Positions 6,087-14,662 of a stretch of 60,540 nt of DNA are shown piece after piece. Both the position numbers and the translations under genes were made by a program. Every line of letters begins with the position of its first letter. The stretch's first letter is position 1. The stretch is taken from the NCBI GenBank assembly GCA_913055915.1, contig CAJXKL010000012.1, forward strand, positions 1 to 60,540, in the 5' to 3' direction. This DNA is from an uncultured Candidatus Nemicrothrix sp. (GTDB lineage: Bacteria; Actinomycetota; Acidimicrobiia; Acidimicrobiales; MedAcidi-G1). A model generated the notes under the pieces. The model saw only the letters and a program-made list of their open reading frames with translations. It searched no databases and was not told where the DNA came from.

Positions 6087-8903
6087 ATGACCATGCGCCG
6101 AAACGGACGTGTACTGGTAACACTTGGCGTGGCATTCACGCTGATAGCGGGGGCTTGTGGCTCCGATGCGACTGAGGAGGCTGCTCCTGTTGCCACCACT
6201 GCAGCCCCGGTCGCTTCTGTCACCACTGCGGCTCCGGCTGCTCCAGCCACGACGGCTCCGGCTGCTCCAGCCACGACGGCTACGCCGATCACGGTGCCCG
6301 AGAGCGGTTTGGCTGCTGTTTGTCCTTCGCCTTTGGTGATTCAGACGGATTGGTTTCCTGAGGCTGAGCATGGGGCGATGTATCAGATGATTGGTGATGG
6401 TTACAGCGTGGATGCTGACAACAAGGTTGTCAGTGGTCCTGGCCAGTTGGGTGGTCAGGCTCTGGGTATCGACATTGAGGTGCGTACTGGTGGTCCGGCT
6501 ATTGGTTGGGCTCCGGTGTCTTCGTACATGTACACCGATGATTCGATTCATCTGGGGTACCGGTCTACTGATCAGCAGGTCCTGGAGTATTCGGATGCGC
6601 CGATGATGTCTGTTGTGGCTCCTTTGGAGAAGAACCCGCAGATGGTGATGTGGGATACCGATGCTCATCCCAATGTGAGGTCCTTGGCTGATTTGGGTTC
6701 TGATGGTGTGACGATCAACGTGTTTGGTGGTGGCACGTTTGCTGACGTGTTTGTCGCTGAGGGCATTTGGTCTGCTGACCAGGTTGATCCTTCCTATGAC
6801 GGTTCTCCTGCCCGGTTTGTGGCTGATCAGACGATTGCCCAGCAGGGGTTTGCTTCTGCTGAGCCGTATCAGTACGAGCATGTGTTTGAGGAGTACGGCA
6901 AGGCTGTTGCCTTCGAGTTGCTCCACGATGCCGGTTTCCAGGTGTATTCCCAGACGATTGGTATCCGTCCCGGTGACCTTGAGGACCTGAGGGGTTGTCT
7001 GGAGTTGATTGTTCCTGTGATCCAGCAGTCTGTTGTGGACTACGACGCTGCTCCTGAGCGTGCGAATGCGATGATTGTTGATGCTGTAACCCAGTTTGAG
7101 GATTTCTGGGTCTATGACATGGACCTGGCGGCGTTCTCGGTTCAGGCCCAGAGGGATCTGGGTCTTGTCGGCAATGGTCCTGATGGGATTGTCGGCAACA
7201 TGGACGCTGACCGCATCCAGACCGTGATCGACAAGATCGCTGTTGCGGGCATGGACTTCGAGGCCGGCCTGTCGGTGAGTGACATCATGACCAACGAGTT
7301 CATCGACACCTCCATCAGCTTCCCCGAATACGAGACAGCCGCACCTGCGCCCACGACGACTGCTGCACCGCTTGAAGGTGCTGTCATCAGGGTGGCTGTT
7401 GAGGCCGACACCGATGGCCTCAACCCGACCGTGAACAGGTTCGCTGTTTCCGCCTACCAAATGGCAAGGGCCGTGTACGACCCGCTCGTCTACGTGACCG
7501 AGGATCCCTGTGGTTGTGTGTTGGCGCCCGGTCTGGCCGAGTCATGGACCGTCAGCGACGACTACATGACATGGGACTTCAAGATCCGTGAGAACGTGAA
7601 GTTCCACGACGGGACGATGCTGACCGGTGAGGCGGTTGTCTATGCCATCAACCAGCAGCTCAAGGACCCGCTCATCTCGCTAGCCTTTCGGCCCATCTTC
7701 ATCCCACAGGGCGCCGTAGAACTGCTCGATGACATGATGGTGCGCTTCAACCTCCAGCGGCCCCATGTGGATTTTCCGATCTACCTTTCGACCCAGTTGG
7801 GCTTGATTCCGTCGCTCGAGTACATGATGGCCACCATCTCGGACCAGTCCCTCAATCAGGCTCCCGTAGGTACCGGTCCGTTCAGGTTCGCCAGCCGCGA
7901 GCAGGACTTCATGACCCGGTTCGAGCGGAACGACGACTACTGGGGTGGCGAGGTGATCCCTGCAGCGATCGAGGTCTACGTCTACACCGACACTGTCCTC
8001 GCTGCCGACGCGATGGCGGTGGGTGACATCGACATAATGAGCACATCCAACGTCGATGCCATTCTGGCGCTGCGCGACCTGGAGTTCAGCGGCGATGTGG
8101 TCCTCTACGAGGAGGACGGCGGTGAGGAGGGCTTCGGCATGTTGAACACTTCCAAGGTCCCCTTCAACGACATCAGGGCCCGAAAGGCACTGGCCTTTTC
8201 TGCACCCCTTGACGACTACATGGAGTTCATCGGCCAGGGTGTGTTGAGGCCGGCAGACTCATGGTTCCCGCCCGAGTCGCCGTACCACAACCCGAATGTG
8301 GAGCAGGCACACGACGTGCTAGACCAGGCCACCCCGCTGGTGGCGGAGTACTGCACCGAGTTCCCCGACAACTGCGCAGACGGTCGCATCAACATGGAGT
8401 TCCAGTACTCCGGACCGTCGGTGATCCAGGATCGCATCTACGACATCCTGACCGACGGTTGGAGTGACCACTTCAACATCACCAAGGACATGAAGCCCCA
8501 GGATGCCCACATCAACGAGGTGGCTTTCGGCCAGTACGACTTCGTGACATGGCGCCAGATGGGAATCGCCAACCCCGATGGAGACGTCACCTGGCTGAAC
8601 TGCACCGCCGTCGGGTTCGTGTCCCTGAACTGGCCACGGCTCTGTGATGAGGAACGGGATGCACTGATGTACCAGGCCCGGGGGAGCAGCAACCAGGATG
8701 AGAAGATCGGCCTCTGGCAACAGGTGGCCGAGATGATCAACGCGGACTACGCCTACCTCATGTTCAACCACACCATGTGGTCACACGCCTATTCGCCCGA
8801 TGTTGCGGGTGTCTGCGACTATCGCTTCCCGGATGGCTCGGTGCCCAGGTGCAACTACTCCGGCTACACCGACTACTACTCACAGCTGGACAAGGTCGAG
8901 TAG
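6087..8903 (+). CDS. Fused lipoprotein receptor: NMT1/SsuA-like domain + SBP_bac_5 domain
   Basis: A 938-residue surface lipoprotein. The start ATG at 6087 follows a good ribosome site (GGAGGG at 6079-6084); an upstream in-frame ATG at 6036 lacks one. The signal peptide ends in a lipobox, LIAGAC, with Cys24. A Thr/Ala/Pro linker (about 30-72) leads to a type 2 receptor domain of the NMT1/SsuA kind (about 75-415, with LVIQTDWFPEAEHGAMYQ). A second linker, TAAPAPTTTAAPLEG (about 418-432), leads to a full family-5 peptide receptor (433-938, KFHDGTMLTGE, APVGTGPFRF). Length is about twice a normal receptor. Codons from about 6300 to 7200 end mostly in T, then the gene switches to C-ending codons, so the front part was probably acquired. 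It heads the second importer operon. Substrates unknown. Confidence 0.9.
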   Translation: MTMRRNGRVLVTLGVAFTLIAGACGSDATEEAAPVATTAAPVASVTTAAPAAPATTAPAAPATTATPITVPESGLAAVCPSPLVIQTDWFPEAEHGAMYQMIGDGYSVDADNKVVSGPGQLGGQALGIDIEVRTGGPAIGWAPVSSYMYTDDSIHLGYRSTDQQVLEYSDAPMMSVVAPLEKNPQMVMWDTDAHPNVRSLADLGSDGVTINVFGGGTFADVFVAEGIWSADQVDPSYDGSPARFVADQTIAQQGFASAEPYQYEHVFEEYGKAVAFELLHDAGFQVYSQTIGIRPGDLEDLRGCLELIVPVIQQSVVDYDAAPERANAMIVDAVTQFEDFWVYDMDLAAFSVQAQRDLGLVGNGPDGIVGNMDADRIQTVIDKIAVAGMDFEAGLSVSDIMTNEFIDTSISFPEYETAAPAPTTTAAPLEGAVIRVAVEADTDGLNPTVNRFAVSAYQMARAVYDPLVYVTEDPCGCVLAPGLAESWTVSDDYMTWDFKIRENVKFHDGTMLTGEAVVYAINQQLKDPLISLAFRPIFIPQGAVELLDDMMVRFNLQRPHVDFPIYLSTQLGLIPSLEYMMATISDQSLNQAPVGTGPFRFASREQDFMTRFERNDDYWGGEVIPAAIEVYVYTDTVLAADAMAVGDIDIMSTSNVDAILALRDLEFSGDVVLYEEDGGEEGFGMLNTSKVPFNDIRARKALAFSAPLDDYMEFIGQGVLRPADSWFPPESPYHNPNVEQAHDVLDQATPLVAEYCTEFPDNCADGRINMEFQYSGPSVIQDRIYDILTDGWSDHFNITKDMKPQDAHINEVAFGQYDFVTWRQMGIANPDGDVTWLNCTAVGFVSLNWPRLCDEERDALMYQARGSSNQDEKIGLWQQVAEMINADYAYLMFNHTMWSHAYSPDVAGVCDYRFPDGSVPRCNYSGYTDYYSQLDKVE
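6231..6278 (+). repeat. 24-base tandem duplication in the receptor linker
   Basis: Two perfect adjacent copies of a 24-base unit (6231-6254 and 6255-6278) each encode APAAPATT in the linker after the lipoprotein signal peptide. Repeat slippage or recombination would change only linker length. Confidence 0.85.
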
Positions 8904-8973
8904 GGAACAGGGGATTTGACAGAGGCCGCCAGGACGACCACGCTGACCAAGGTTCAACGAACCGAGGCATGTC

Positions 8974-9978
8974 GTGATCGTTCTGGCGCGCCGGCTGGTG
9001 CAGTTGGTTGCTGTTGTCCTGGCGGCCACGTTCCTGACCTTCACGGCCATGAACACCCTCGGCGACCCGCTCTTCAACGTGGTCGGGTTCGTCGCTGCAG
9101 TCGACTGTGATGCGGTCGAGGCGGGTGAGATAGAAGACATCTCCGGCCAGGGAGGCACCTCTCTCGGCGACTGTGCAGTCGTCGCCGAAGCCAGAGAGGA
9201 GTTCCACCTGAACGAACCGCTGCCTATCAGGTACGGGCGCTGGGTGGGGGACCTGATACGGGGCGACTTCGGCACGTCATTCAAGAATCGGATGCCTGTG
9301 AGCACGGTTCTGGCGGACCGCCTTCCCAAGTCCCTGTTGTTGATGGGCATGGCCGAGGTGTTTGCCGTAGCCCTGTCTGTTCCCTGGGCTTTAGCCGCCG
9401 CCTACCGGGCCAACCGGGCGATGGACCGGGCGTCGACAATTGGTGCCTTCGGGATGCTGGCACTGCCCAACTTCGCTCTCGGCGTGATCCTGTTCTACTT
9501 CTTCGTGGTGAAGTGGCAGATCTTTCCGAGCCGCTTCGAGGACGACAACCTGGCGGTGAGGCTGAAGTCCCTTGTGTTGCCGGCCCTGACCCTGGGCATG
9601 CCGCTGGCGGCCACCTATTTCCGCCTATTGCGCACCGACCTCATCACCACCCTCCAGGAGGACTTTGTGGTGATGGCGAAGGCCAAGGGCCTCTCCAACC
9701 GCTGGATCATGTTCCGCCACGCCCTCAGACCGTCGATGTTCTCCCTCGTTACCGTGTTCGGCCTGAACACGGCTGCTCTTATTGGGGGGGCCCTCATCGT
9801 CGAGCAGATCTTCTCCATTCCGGGGCTCGGCAGGGCACTCGTGGAGGCATCGATCCGCGACGACTACCCAGTGGTCCTCGGTGCCACCGTTGTCATCGCC
9901 ACCGGCTTCGTGGCAATCAACTTCGCGGTCGATCTCGTGTACTCCTACCTGGACCCCCGGGTGCGCCGTGAGTCCTGA
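8974..9978 (+). CDS. Peptide-type ABC transporter permease (DppB-like), with enlarged outer loop
   Basis: DppB/OppB-family permease, 334 residues. It starts at GTG with MIVLARRLVQLVAVVLAATF, the typical first helix; an ATG five bases earlier is out of frame. The RYGRWVGDLIRGDFGTSF block and the EAA loop AKAKGLSNRWIMFRHALRPS are present. Compared with the first operon's homologue, the loop after helix 1 is about 20-25 residues longer and holds two cysteines (VDCDAVEAGEI and SLGDCAVVAE), which could form a disulphide outside the membrane. It follows the fused receptor by 70 bases and is part of the second importer. Confidence 0.9.
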   Translation: MIVLARRLVQLVAVVLAATFLTFTAMNTLGDPLFNVVGFVAAVDCDAVEAGEIEDISGQGGTSLGDCAVVAEAREEFHLNEPLPIRYGRWVGDLIRGDFGTSFKNRMPVSTVLADRLPKSLLLMGMAEVFAVALSVPWALAAAYRANRAMDRASTIGAFGMLALPNFALGVILFYFFVVKWQIFPSRFEDDNLAVRLKSLVLPALTLGMPLAATYFRLLRTDLITTLQEDFVVMAKAKGLSNRWIMFRHALRPSMFSLVTVFGLNTAALIGGALIVEQIFSIPGLGRALVEASIRDDYPVVLGATVVIATGFVAINFAVDLVYSYLDPRVRRES

Positions 9979-10894
9979 GACAGTTGGCAAGATGGGTCAG
10001 AAGGGCCTTTCGGGAATGGACGCCCCGGTCCAGACAGACCCCGAGGAGCAGTTCGGAGTAGCCGTCGTGCGTCGGCTGGGTGCCGGGTTCTGGATTGCCG
10101 CCTCGTGGATAGTCGTCATGGTTGCAGCTGCCGTCCTTGCACCGTGGCTTCCCATCGCGGATCCGAACGAGACCGGCGTGGGCGGTCGAATGGACGGCCC
10201 CGGCTGGAGCAACTGGTTCGGTACTGACAGCAATGGACGGGACATGTTCTCCCGGACAATCTGGGGAGCACGGGTTTCCCTGATTGTCGGTTTCTTCTCC
10301 ATCCTCCTCGGCATCTGCGTAGGGGGAACCCTCGGCATGATCGCCGGCTACTTCAGGGGGATCGTGGACCGGGTTATCTCCTTCTCGGTGTTCGTTCTGC
10401 TGGCATTCCCGGCCCTGGTCCTGGCCCTGCTCGTCATTGGTCTGGCAGGGCAGACCCTGCCGATAGTCACCATGACCCTCGGGATCCTGGCGATAGCCCC
10501 GATCGCACGCCTCTCACGCGCTACCACCCTGGCCTATTCGGAGCGGGAGTTCGTTGCTGCGGCCCGTGTCCTGGGCGCTACCGACCGTCGCATCATGATC
10601 CGTGAGTTGCTGCCCAACGTGCTCATTCCGATGGGCGCCCTGACCCTGCTGGGAATGGCCATCACGATCGTTGTCGAGGGCGGTCTGGCCTTCCTGGGGC
10701 TGTCGGTCGAAGAAGGCTTCTCGTGGGGGAAGATGATCGTCCTCGGGTCATCGCCTCGCACCCTGAGAGAAGGGCCGTGGGTGGCGATGTTCCCGATCGG
10801 CGCCATGTTCATGACGGTCCTTGCCCTCAACTTCGCCGGAGACCGGCTGCGTGAGTACTTCGATGTCCGCGAGCTGGGAATAGGAGTTGGCTGA
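9968..10894 (+). CDS. Peptide-type ABC transporter permease (DppC-like)
   Basis: DppC/OppC-family permease, about 308 residues. Conserved block WFGTDSNGRDMFSRTIWGAR near residue 75 and EAA loop AARVLGATDRRIMIRELLPN near 195-215. The GTG at 9968 overlaps the end of the upstream permease and would allow coupling; ATG at 9992 or 10016 are alternatives that only shorten the soluble N-terminus. A frame open from 9782 lies inside the upstream gene and is not used. It overlaps or abuts the next ATPase gene, whose ribosome site lies in its last codons. Confidence 0.88.
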   Translation: MSPETVGKMGQKGLSGMDAPVQTDPEEQFGVAVVRRLGAGFWIAASWIVVMVAAAVLAPWLPIADPNETGVGGRMDGPGWSNWFGTDSNGRDMFSRTIWGARVSLIVGFFSILLGICVGGTLGMIAGYFRGIVDRVISFSVFVLLAFPALVLALLVIGLAGQTLPIVTMTLGILAIAPIARLSRATTLAYSEREFVAAARVLGATDRRIMIRELLPNVLIPMGALTLLGMAITIVVEGGLAFLGLSVEEGFSWGKMIVLGSSPRTLREGPWVAMFPIGAMFMTVLALNFAGDRLREYFDVRELGIGVG

Positions 10895-10895
10895 G

Positions 10896-11963
10896 GTGAC
10901 CGTGCCACTGCTTTCCGTAGCCGACCTCCGGGTCGGCTTCGCCACACAGCGCGGGCTGTTGCGTGCCGTAGATGGCGTTTCGTTCGACCTGGCCGAAGGC
11001 CAGACGCTGGGCATAGTGGGAGAGTCGGGTTCTGGCAAGTCCGTGACCGCCAAGACCCTCATGAACCTGCTGCCCTCATATGCACAGGTTGAGGGTTCAG
11101 TGACCTTTGACGCCCGAGATGTGATGGCCATGGCAGCCCAGGGTGAACGCCACTTCTGGGGCGTCGAGATGACCATGGTCTTCCAGGACCCAATGACCTC
11201 GCTGAACCCCGTCAAGAAGGTAGGTGAACAGGTAGCCGAGTCACTGCGGGTGCACCTCAAGAGATCCCGCAAGGAGGCCAGGGAGGAATCTGTTGACCTG
11301 CTCCAGCAGGTCGGAATACCTGAGCCGAAGAAGCGCCTCGGCCAGTATCCGCACGAGCTCTCCGGCGGGCTGCGCCAACGGGTCGTCATCGCCATGTCGC
11401 TGGCCTGCAGCCCCCGCCTGCTCATCGCGGATGAGCCCACGACCGCCCTGGACGTCACGGTCCAGAAGCACATTCTGGACCTGCTGGACGAACTCCGCGA
11501 GGAGCGTGGAATGGCCATGATCCTCATCACCCACGACCTCGGGGTGGTGAAGGGTCGCGCCGACCAGATCATGGTCATGTACGCGGGCCGAACGATGGAA
11601 CAGGCCGACACGGCGACCCTCTTCTCCGAGATGCGCCATCCCTACACCGAGGCGCTGCTCGAGACCATTCCCCGGATTGACATGGCCAGCCACACCCGTC
11701 TGGTCCCTATCCCCGGAAACCCACCCGATGCAGTCGACCTCGGACCGGGCTGTCCGTTCGCACAGCGGTGCCGGTACTGCTCAGCGGCATGCCTGCCTGA
11801 CCAACCCGATCTGAAACAGTATGACCATGGACGCGTATGCGCCTGTCACACTCCCGTCGGAACCGAGGCGGGGGTGGCTGCCCATGTGGCCAACCGGGAG
11901 TCCGGTGTGACCCCGGCCGGCCTCGACATGGGCACGTTCACCCCAGTGGAGGAGAAGGCCTGA
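10896..11963 (+). CDS. Peptide-type ABC transporter ATP-binding protein (DppD-like)
   Basis: ATPase of the second importer, 355 residues from the GTG at 10896. AGGAG at 10882-10886 lies 9 bases before this GTG but directly abuts the in-frame TTG at 10887, so the GTG is preferred. Walker A GESGSGKSVTA, signature LSGGLRQRVV, Walker B LLIADEPTTALD, and a Cys-rich oligopeptide-transporter tail (GPGCPFAQRCRYCSAAC). Its stop overlaps the ATG of the next gene (TGATG). Same order and overlaps as in the first operon, which supports an old duplication. Confidence 0.92.
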   Translation: MTVPLLSVADLRVGFATQRGLLRAVDGVSFDLAEGQTLGIVGESGSGKSVTAKTLMNLLPSYAQVEGSVTFDARDVMAMAAQGERHFWGVEMTMVFQDPMTSLNPVKKVGEQVAESLRVHLKRSRKEAREESVDLLQQVGIPEPKKRLGQYPHELSGGLRQRVVIAMSLACSPRLLIADEPTTALDVTVQKHILDLLDELREERGMAMILITHDLGVVKGRADQIMVMYAGRTMEQADTATLFSEMRHPYTEALLETIPRIDMASHTRLVPIPGNPPDAVDLGPGCPFAQRCRYCSAACLPDQPDLKQYDHGRVCACHTPVGTEAGVAAHVANRESGVTPAGLDMGTFTPVEEKA

Positions 11964-12973
11964 TGGCCGGAGGCGGAACGGTTCAGCTGAGGGACTCCGA
12001 CGACGTTGTCCTGCGCGTCGAGAACCTCGTCATGGAGTTTCCCGCAGGCCTCCACCAGGTTGTCCACGCCGTGTCGGACGTCAGCTTCGACGTCTGCCGT
12101 GGCGAGACCCTGGGAATAGTCGGGGAGTCAGGCTGCGGTAAGTCCACTACGGCGAGGGCCCTTGTGCAGCTGCCCAGGCCAACCTCTGGAACCGTCGTCC
12201 TGGACCCTGGAGCCGATGGCGAGGTCAAGTTGACCGATCTGGAGGGAGAGGACCTGCGCTGCGTAAGGCCGCGGGTCCAGATGATCTTCCAGGACCCGAT
12301 TTCGTCGTTGAACCCTCGGCGGCGGGTAAAGGACATCATCGGTGAGGGCCTTGCCATCTGGAGCGAGGAGCACCCGGATGTGGACGTTGCAGCGAGGGTC
12401 GACGAGGTCCTCAGCGCTGTAGGCCTTGACCCTGTCGTCGCCGGCTCCCGACGGCCCCATGAGTTCTCCGGTGGCCAGTGTCAGCGCATTTCCATCGCCC
12501 GTGCCCTCGCCATCGACCCTGAGATCCTCATCTGCGACGAGCCCGTTTCGGCACTGGACGTCTCGGTCCAGGCCCAGATTCTCAACATCCTCGAGGAGAT
12601 GAAGGAGCGTTTCGGCCTGACCCTGGTGTTCATCAGCCACGACCTTTCCGTGGTTCGCAACGTGAGCGACAGGGTCGTGGTCATGTACCTGGGCAAGGTC
12701 TGTGAGATAGGCGACGCCGACACGCTGTTCTCCGAGCCATTACACCCCTACACGCGGGTGCTCCTCGCCTCGGCCCCGGAACCCTCGGCAGTGGTTGACG
12801 CATCCGAGTCCGCGATCGGAGACGAGATCCCGTCGCCGATCGATCCGCCGTCGGGCTGCAGGTTCAGGACCAGGTGTCCGCGGGCTACCGAGTTGTGTGC
12901 AACAGAGGAGCCGGTGATGCGGGAGATGGGCCCCGACCATTACGTTGCCTGCCACCTCCCCGGGTCGCCCTGA
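11963..12973 (+). CDS. Peptide-type ABC transporter ATP-binding protein (DppF-like)
   Basis: Last gene of the second importer operon, 336 residues. Walker A GESGCGKSTTA, signature FSGGQCQRIS, Walker B ILICDEPVSALD, and the C-terminal tail SGCRFRTRCPRATELC. The ATG overlaps the upstream stop. It keeps the short AIDPEI link between signature helix and Walker B, and so serves as the reference showing that the copy in the first operon carries about 24 extra residues. Confidence 0.93.
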   Translation: MAGGGTVQLRDSDDVVLRVENLVMEFPAGLHQVVHAVSDVSFDVCRGETLGIVGESGCGKSTTARALVQLPRPTSGTVVLDPGADGEVKLTDLEGEDLRCVRPRVQMIFQDPISSLNPRRRVKDIIGEGLAIWSEEHPDVDVAARVDEVLSAVGLDPVVAGSRRPHEFSGGQCQRISIARALAIDPEILICDEPVSALDVSVQAQILNILEEMKERFGLTLVFISHDLSVVRNVSDRVVVMYLGKVCEIGDADTLFSEPLHPYTRVLLASAPEPSAVVDASESAIGDEIPSPIDPPSGCRFRTRCPRATELCATEEPVMREMGPDHYVACHLPGSP

Positions 12974-13003
12974 CTCTGGCCTACCTTTACCAGCGGAGCC
13001 CTG

Positions 13004-13450
13004 TCAGCAGGGGTCGTCGCTGGCATCCAGGTTGCGGACGAAGTACCTGATGTCGGGCTGGAGTTCGTAGCCCCGTGCCTCCCAGAATGCCAGGCCACCT
13101 GCGTTGTCCGCCCAGACCTCCAGTCTCAGCCTCGTGATGCCCTTTTCGGTGAACCGCTTCTCCAGTTCGTTGGTCAGGTCGGCGCCCAGCCCGCTTCGAC
13201 GGTGGGTCGTCGCAACCACAAGGCGCTTGATGCGGCCACGGTGGCCGTCCCATGTACCCATGACGGTTGCCACGACGGTGCCGTCGATCTCGCCGAGGAG
13301 AAACAGGTCGGGGTCGCGCTCCAACTTGCCGGTGATCTCACCGGCGATGTCGCCAGACAAGGCATACGAGGTCATGCCCGCCTCTTCCCAGAGAGCCTCA
13401 ATGGCCGACACGTCGTTTGCCGTGACCGAACGGATTGACAGGTTCGTCAT
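13004..13450 (-). CDS. GNAT family N-acetyltransferase
   Basis: A 148-residue single-domain acetyltransferase that moves an acetyl group from acetyl-CoA to an unknown amine. The acetyl-CoA loop is in THRRSGLGADLTNELEKRF and the closing GNAT strand in LRLEVWADNAGGLAFWEARG. The start is the ATG giving MTNLSIRSVTANDVSAIEAL; a longer frame would run into the thiolase gene. It lies 11 bases downstream of the thiolase on the same strand and is probably co-transcribed. Substrate unknown. Confidence 0.88.
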   Translation of the reverse strand: MTNLSIRSVTANDVSAIEALWEEAGMTSYALSGDIAGEITGKLERDPDLFLLGEIDGTVVATVMGTWDGHRGRIKRLVVATTHRRSGLGADLTNELEKRFTEKGITRLRLEVWADNAGGLAFWEARGYELQPDIRYFVRNLDASDDPC

Positions 13451-13461
13451 CTGCGAATCTC

Positions 13462-14646
13462 TCAGGTTCCGACCCTGATGACCAGGGCCTCGCCTTGACC
13501 GCCACCTCCGCACAGGCCGGCAGCCCCGACACCACCACCGCGTCGCTTTAACTCGTGGGCAAGGGTGAGGACGATACGCGTACCCGACATGCCGATCGGG
13601 TGGCCCAGGGCGATAGCGCCACCGTTTACGTTGACGATCCCCGCGCCCACCCCCAGGGCATCCATTGAGGCGAGCGCTACGGCAGCAAACGCCTCGTTGA
13701 TCTCGAAGAGGTCCATGTCGTTCATGTCGAGGCCGGCGTGGTCCAGGGCCAGGCGTATGGCGTTGCTGGGCTGGTGAAGGAGGCTGGTGTCGGGTCCGGC
13801 CACCTGGCCGTGGCTGACGATCTCCGCCAACGGTTCGATGCCGAGGGCCTCGGCACGCTCCATCGTGGTGACCACCACGGCTGCACCGCCGTCTGAGATC
13901 TGGGAGGCATTGCCGGCGGTGATGTTCCCCTCGGGGTCGAAGGCAGGCTGTAGCCGACCGAGTGAGGCTGTGTCGATGTCCGTACGGATCCCCTCATCGT
14001 CACTGACGAGCAAGGGATCGCCGCGGCGTTGTGGGACATAGACGGGCACTATCTCGTCCGCCAGGAGGCCTGCAGCCCGGGCTCTGGACGACCGCTCGTG
14101 TGAAACGGCTGCGAGAGCGTCCTGAGGCTCACGGGCTATGCCGATCTCGCCCGCATGGCGCTCGGTTGCCTCACCCATGGCGCAGTGCTCGATCGTGCAG
14201 GTAAGGCCGTCGGCCAGCATCGAGTCGACAAGCGTCGCGTCACCTGCACGCAGGCCCGAACGGGCTCCGGGAAGCATGTACGGGGCGTTTGTCATCGACT
14301 CCATTCCGCCGGCTACGACCACCTCGGCCTCGCCCAGACGGATCATCTGGCTGGCAAGGTGGATTGTGTGCATTCCTGAGAGACATGCGCGGTTCAGGAG
14401 GGTCGACGGGGTGGTCAGGGGAATGCCTGCATCGCTGGTGGCCCGCCTTGCGGGTACCTGGCCGACACCGGCTGAGATCACGTTGCCCATGTAGGCGAAG
14501 TCCACATCGTTGCCGGTCAACCCGGACCTCTCGAGGGCTGCGATGATCGCCGCAGCTCCAAGGTCGGTCGTTGTCAGGTCCGCAAGGCCGCCGTTGAGGC
14601 GACCAATCGGGGTTCTGGCTCCAGCCAGGATGACGATCGGTGTCAT
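13462..14646 (-). CDS. Thiolase family protein / acetyl-CoA C-acetyltransferase
   Basis: Cytoplasmic thiolase of 394 residues, acting in beta-oxidation (cleaving 3-ketoacyl-CoA) or condensing two acetyl-CoA. The nucleophilic Cys is in LLNRACLSGMH near residue 88, the catalytic His in ALGHPIGMSG near 350, and the second Cys in GLCGGGGQGEALVI near 380, so the full triad is present. Start is the ATG of MTPIVILAGARTPIG, the normal family N-terminus. It is followed closely by the GNAT gene and preceded by the ABC exporter on the same strand (16 bases away). Confidence 0.93.
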   Translation of the reverse strand: MTPIVILAGARTPIGRLNGGLADLTTTDLGAAAIIAALERSGLTGNDVDFAYMGNVISAGVGQVPARRATSDAGIPLTTPSTLLNRACLSGMHTIHLASQMIRLGEAEVVVAGGMESMTNAPYMLPGARSGLRAGDATLVDSMLADGLTCTIEHCAMGEATERHAGEIGIAREPQDALAAVSHERSSRARAAGLLADEIVPVYVPQRRGDPLLVSDDEGIRTDIDTASLGRLQPAFDPEGNITAGNASQISDGGAAVVVTTMERAEALGIEPLAEIVSHGQVAGPDTSLLHQPSNAIRLALDHAGLDMNDMDLFEINEAFAAVALASMDALGVGAGIVNVNGGAIALGHPIGMSGTRIVLTLAHELKRRGGGVGAAGLCGGGGQGEALVIRVGT

Positions 14647-14662
14647 GGTTCTCCGTCTTATC

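Noticed and set aside
5889-7460. 523-residue open frame antisense to the second receptor
   Set aside because: It lies wholly opposite a clear lipoprotein receptor, reads as Arg/His/Ser-rich low-complexity protein with no family pattern, and exists because the T-rich front domain lacks antisense stops.
9782-9967. Longer N-terminus for the second DppC-like permease
   Set aside because: It would be coded entirely inside the upstream permease and its sequence is not family-like.
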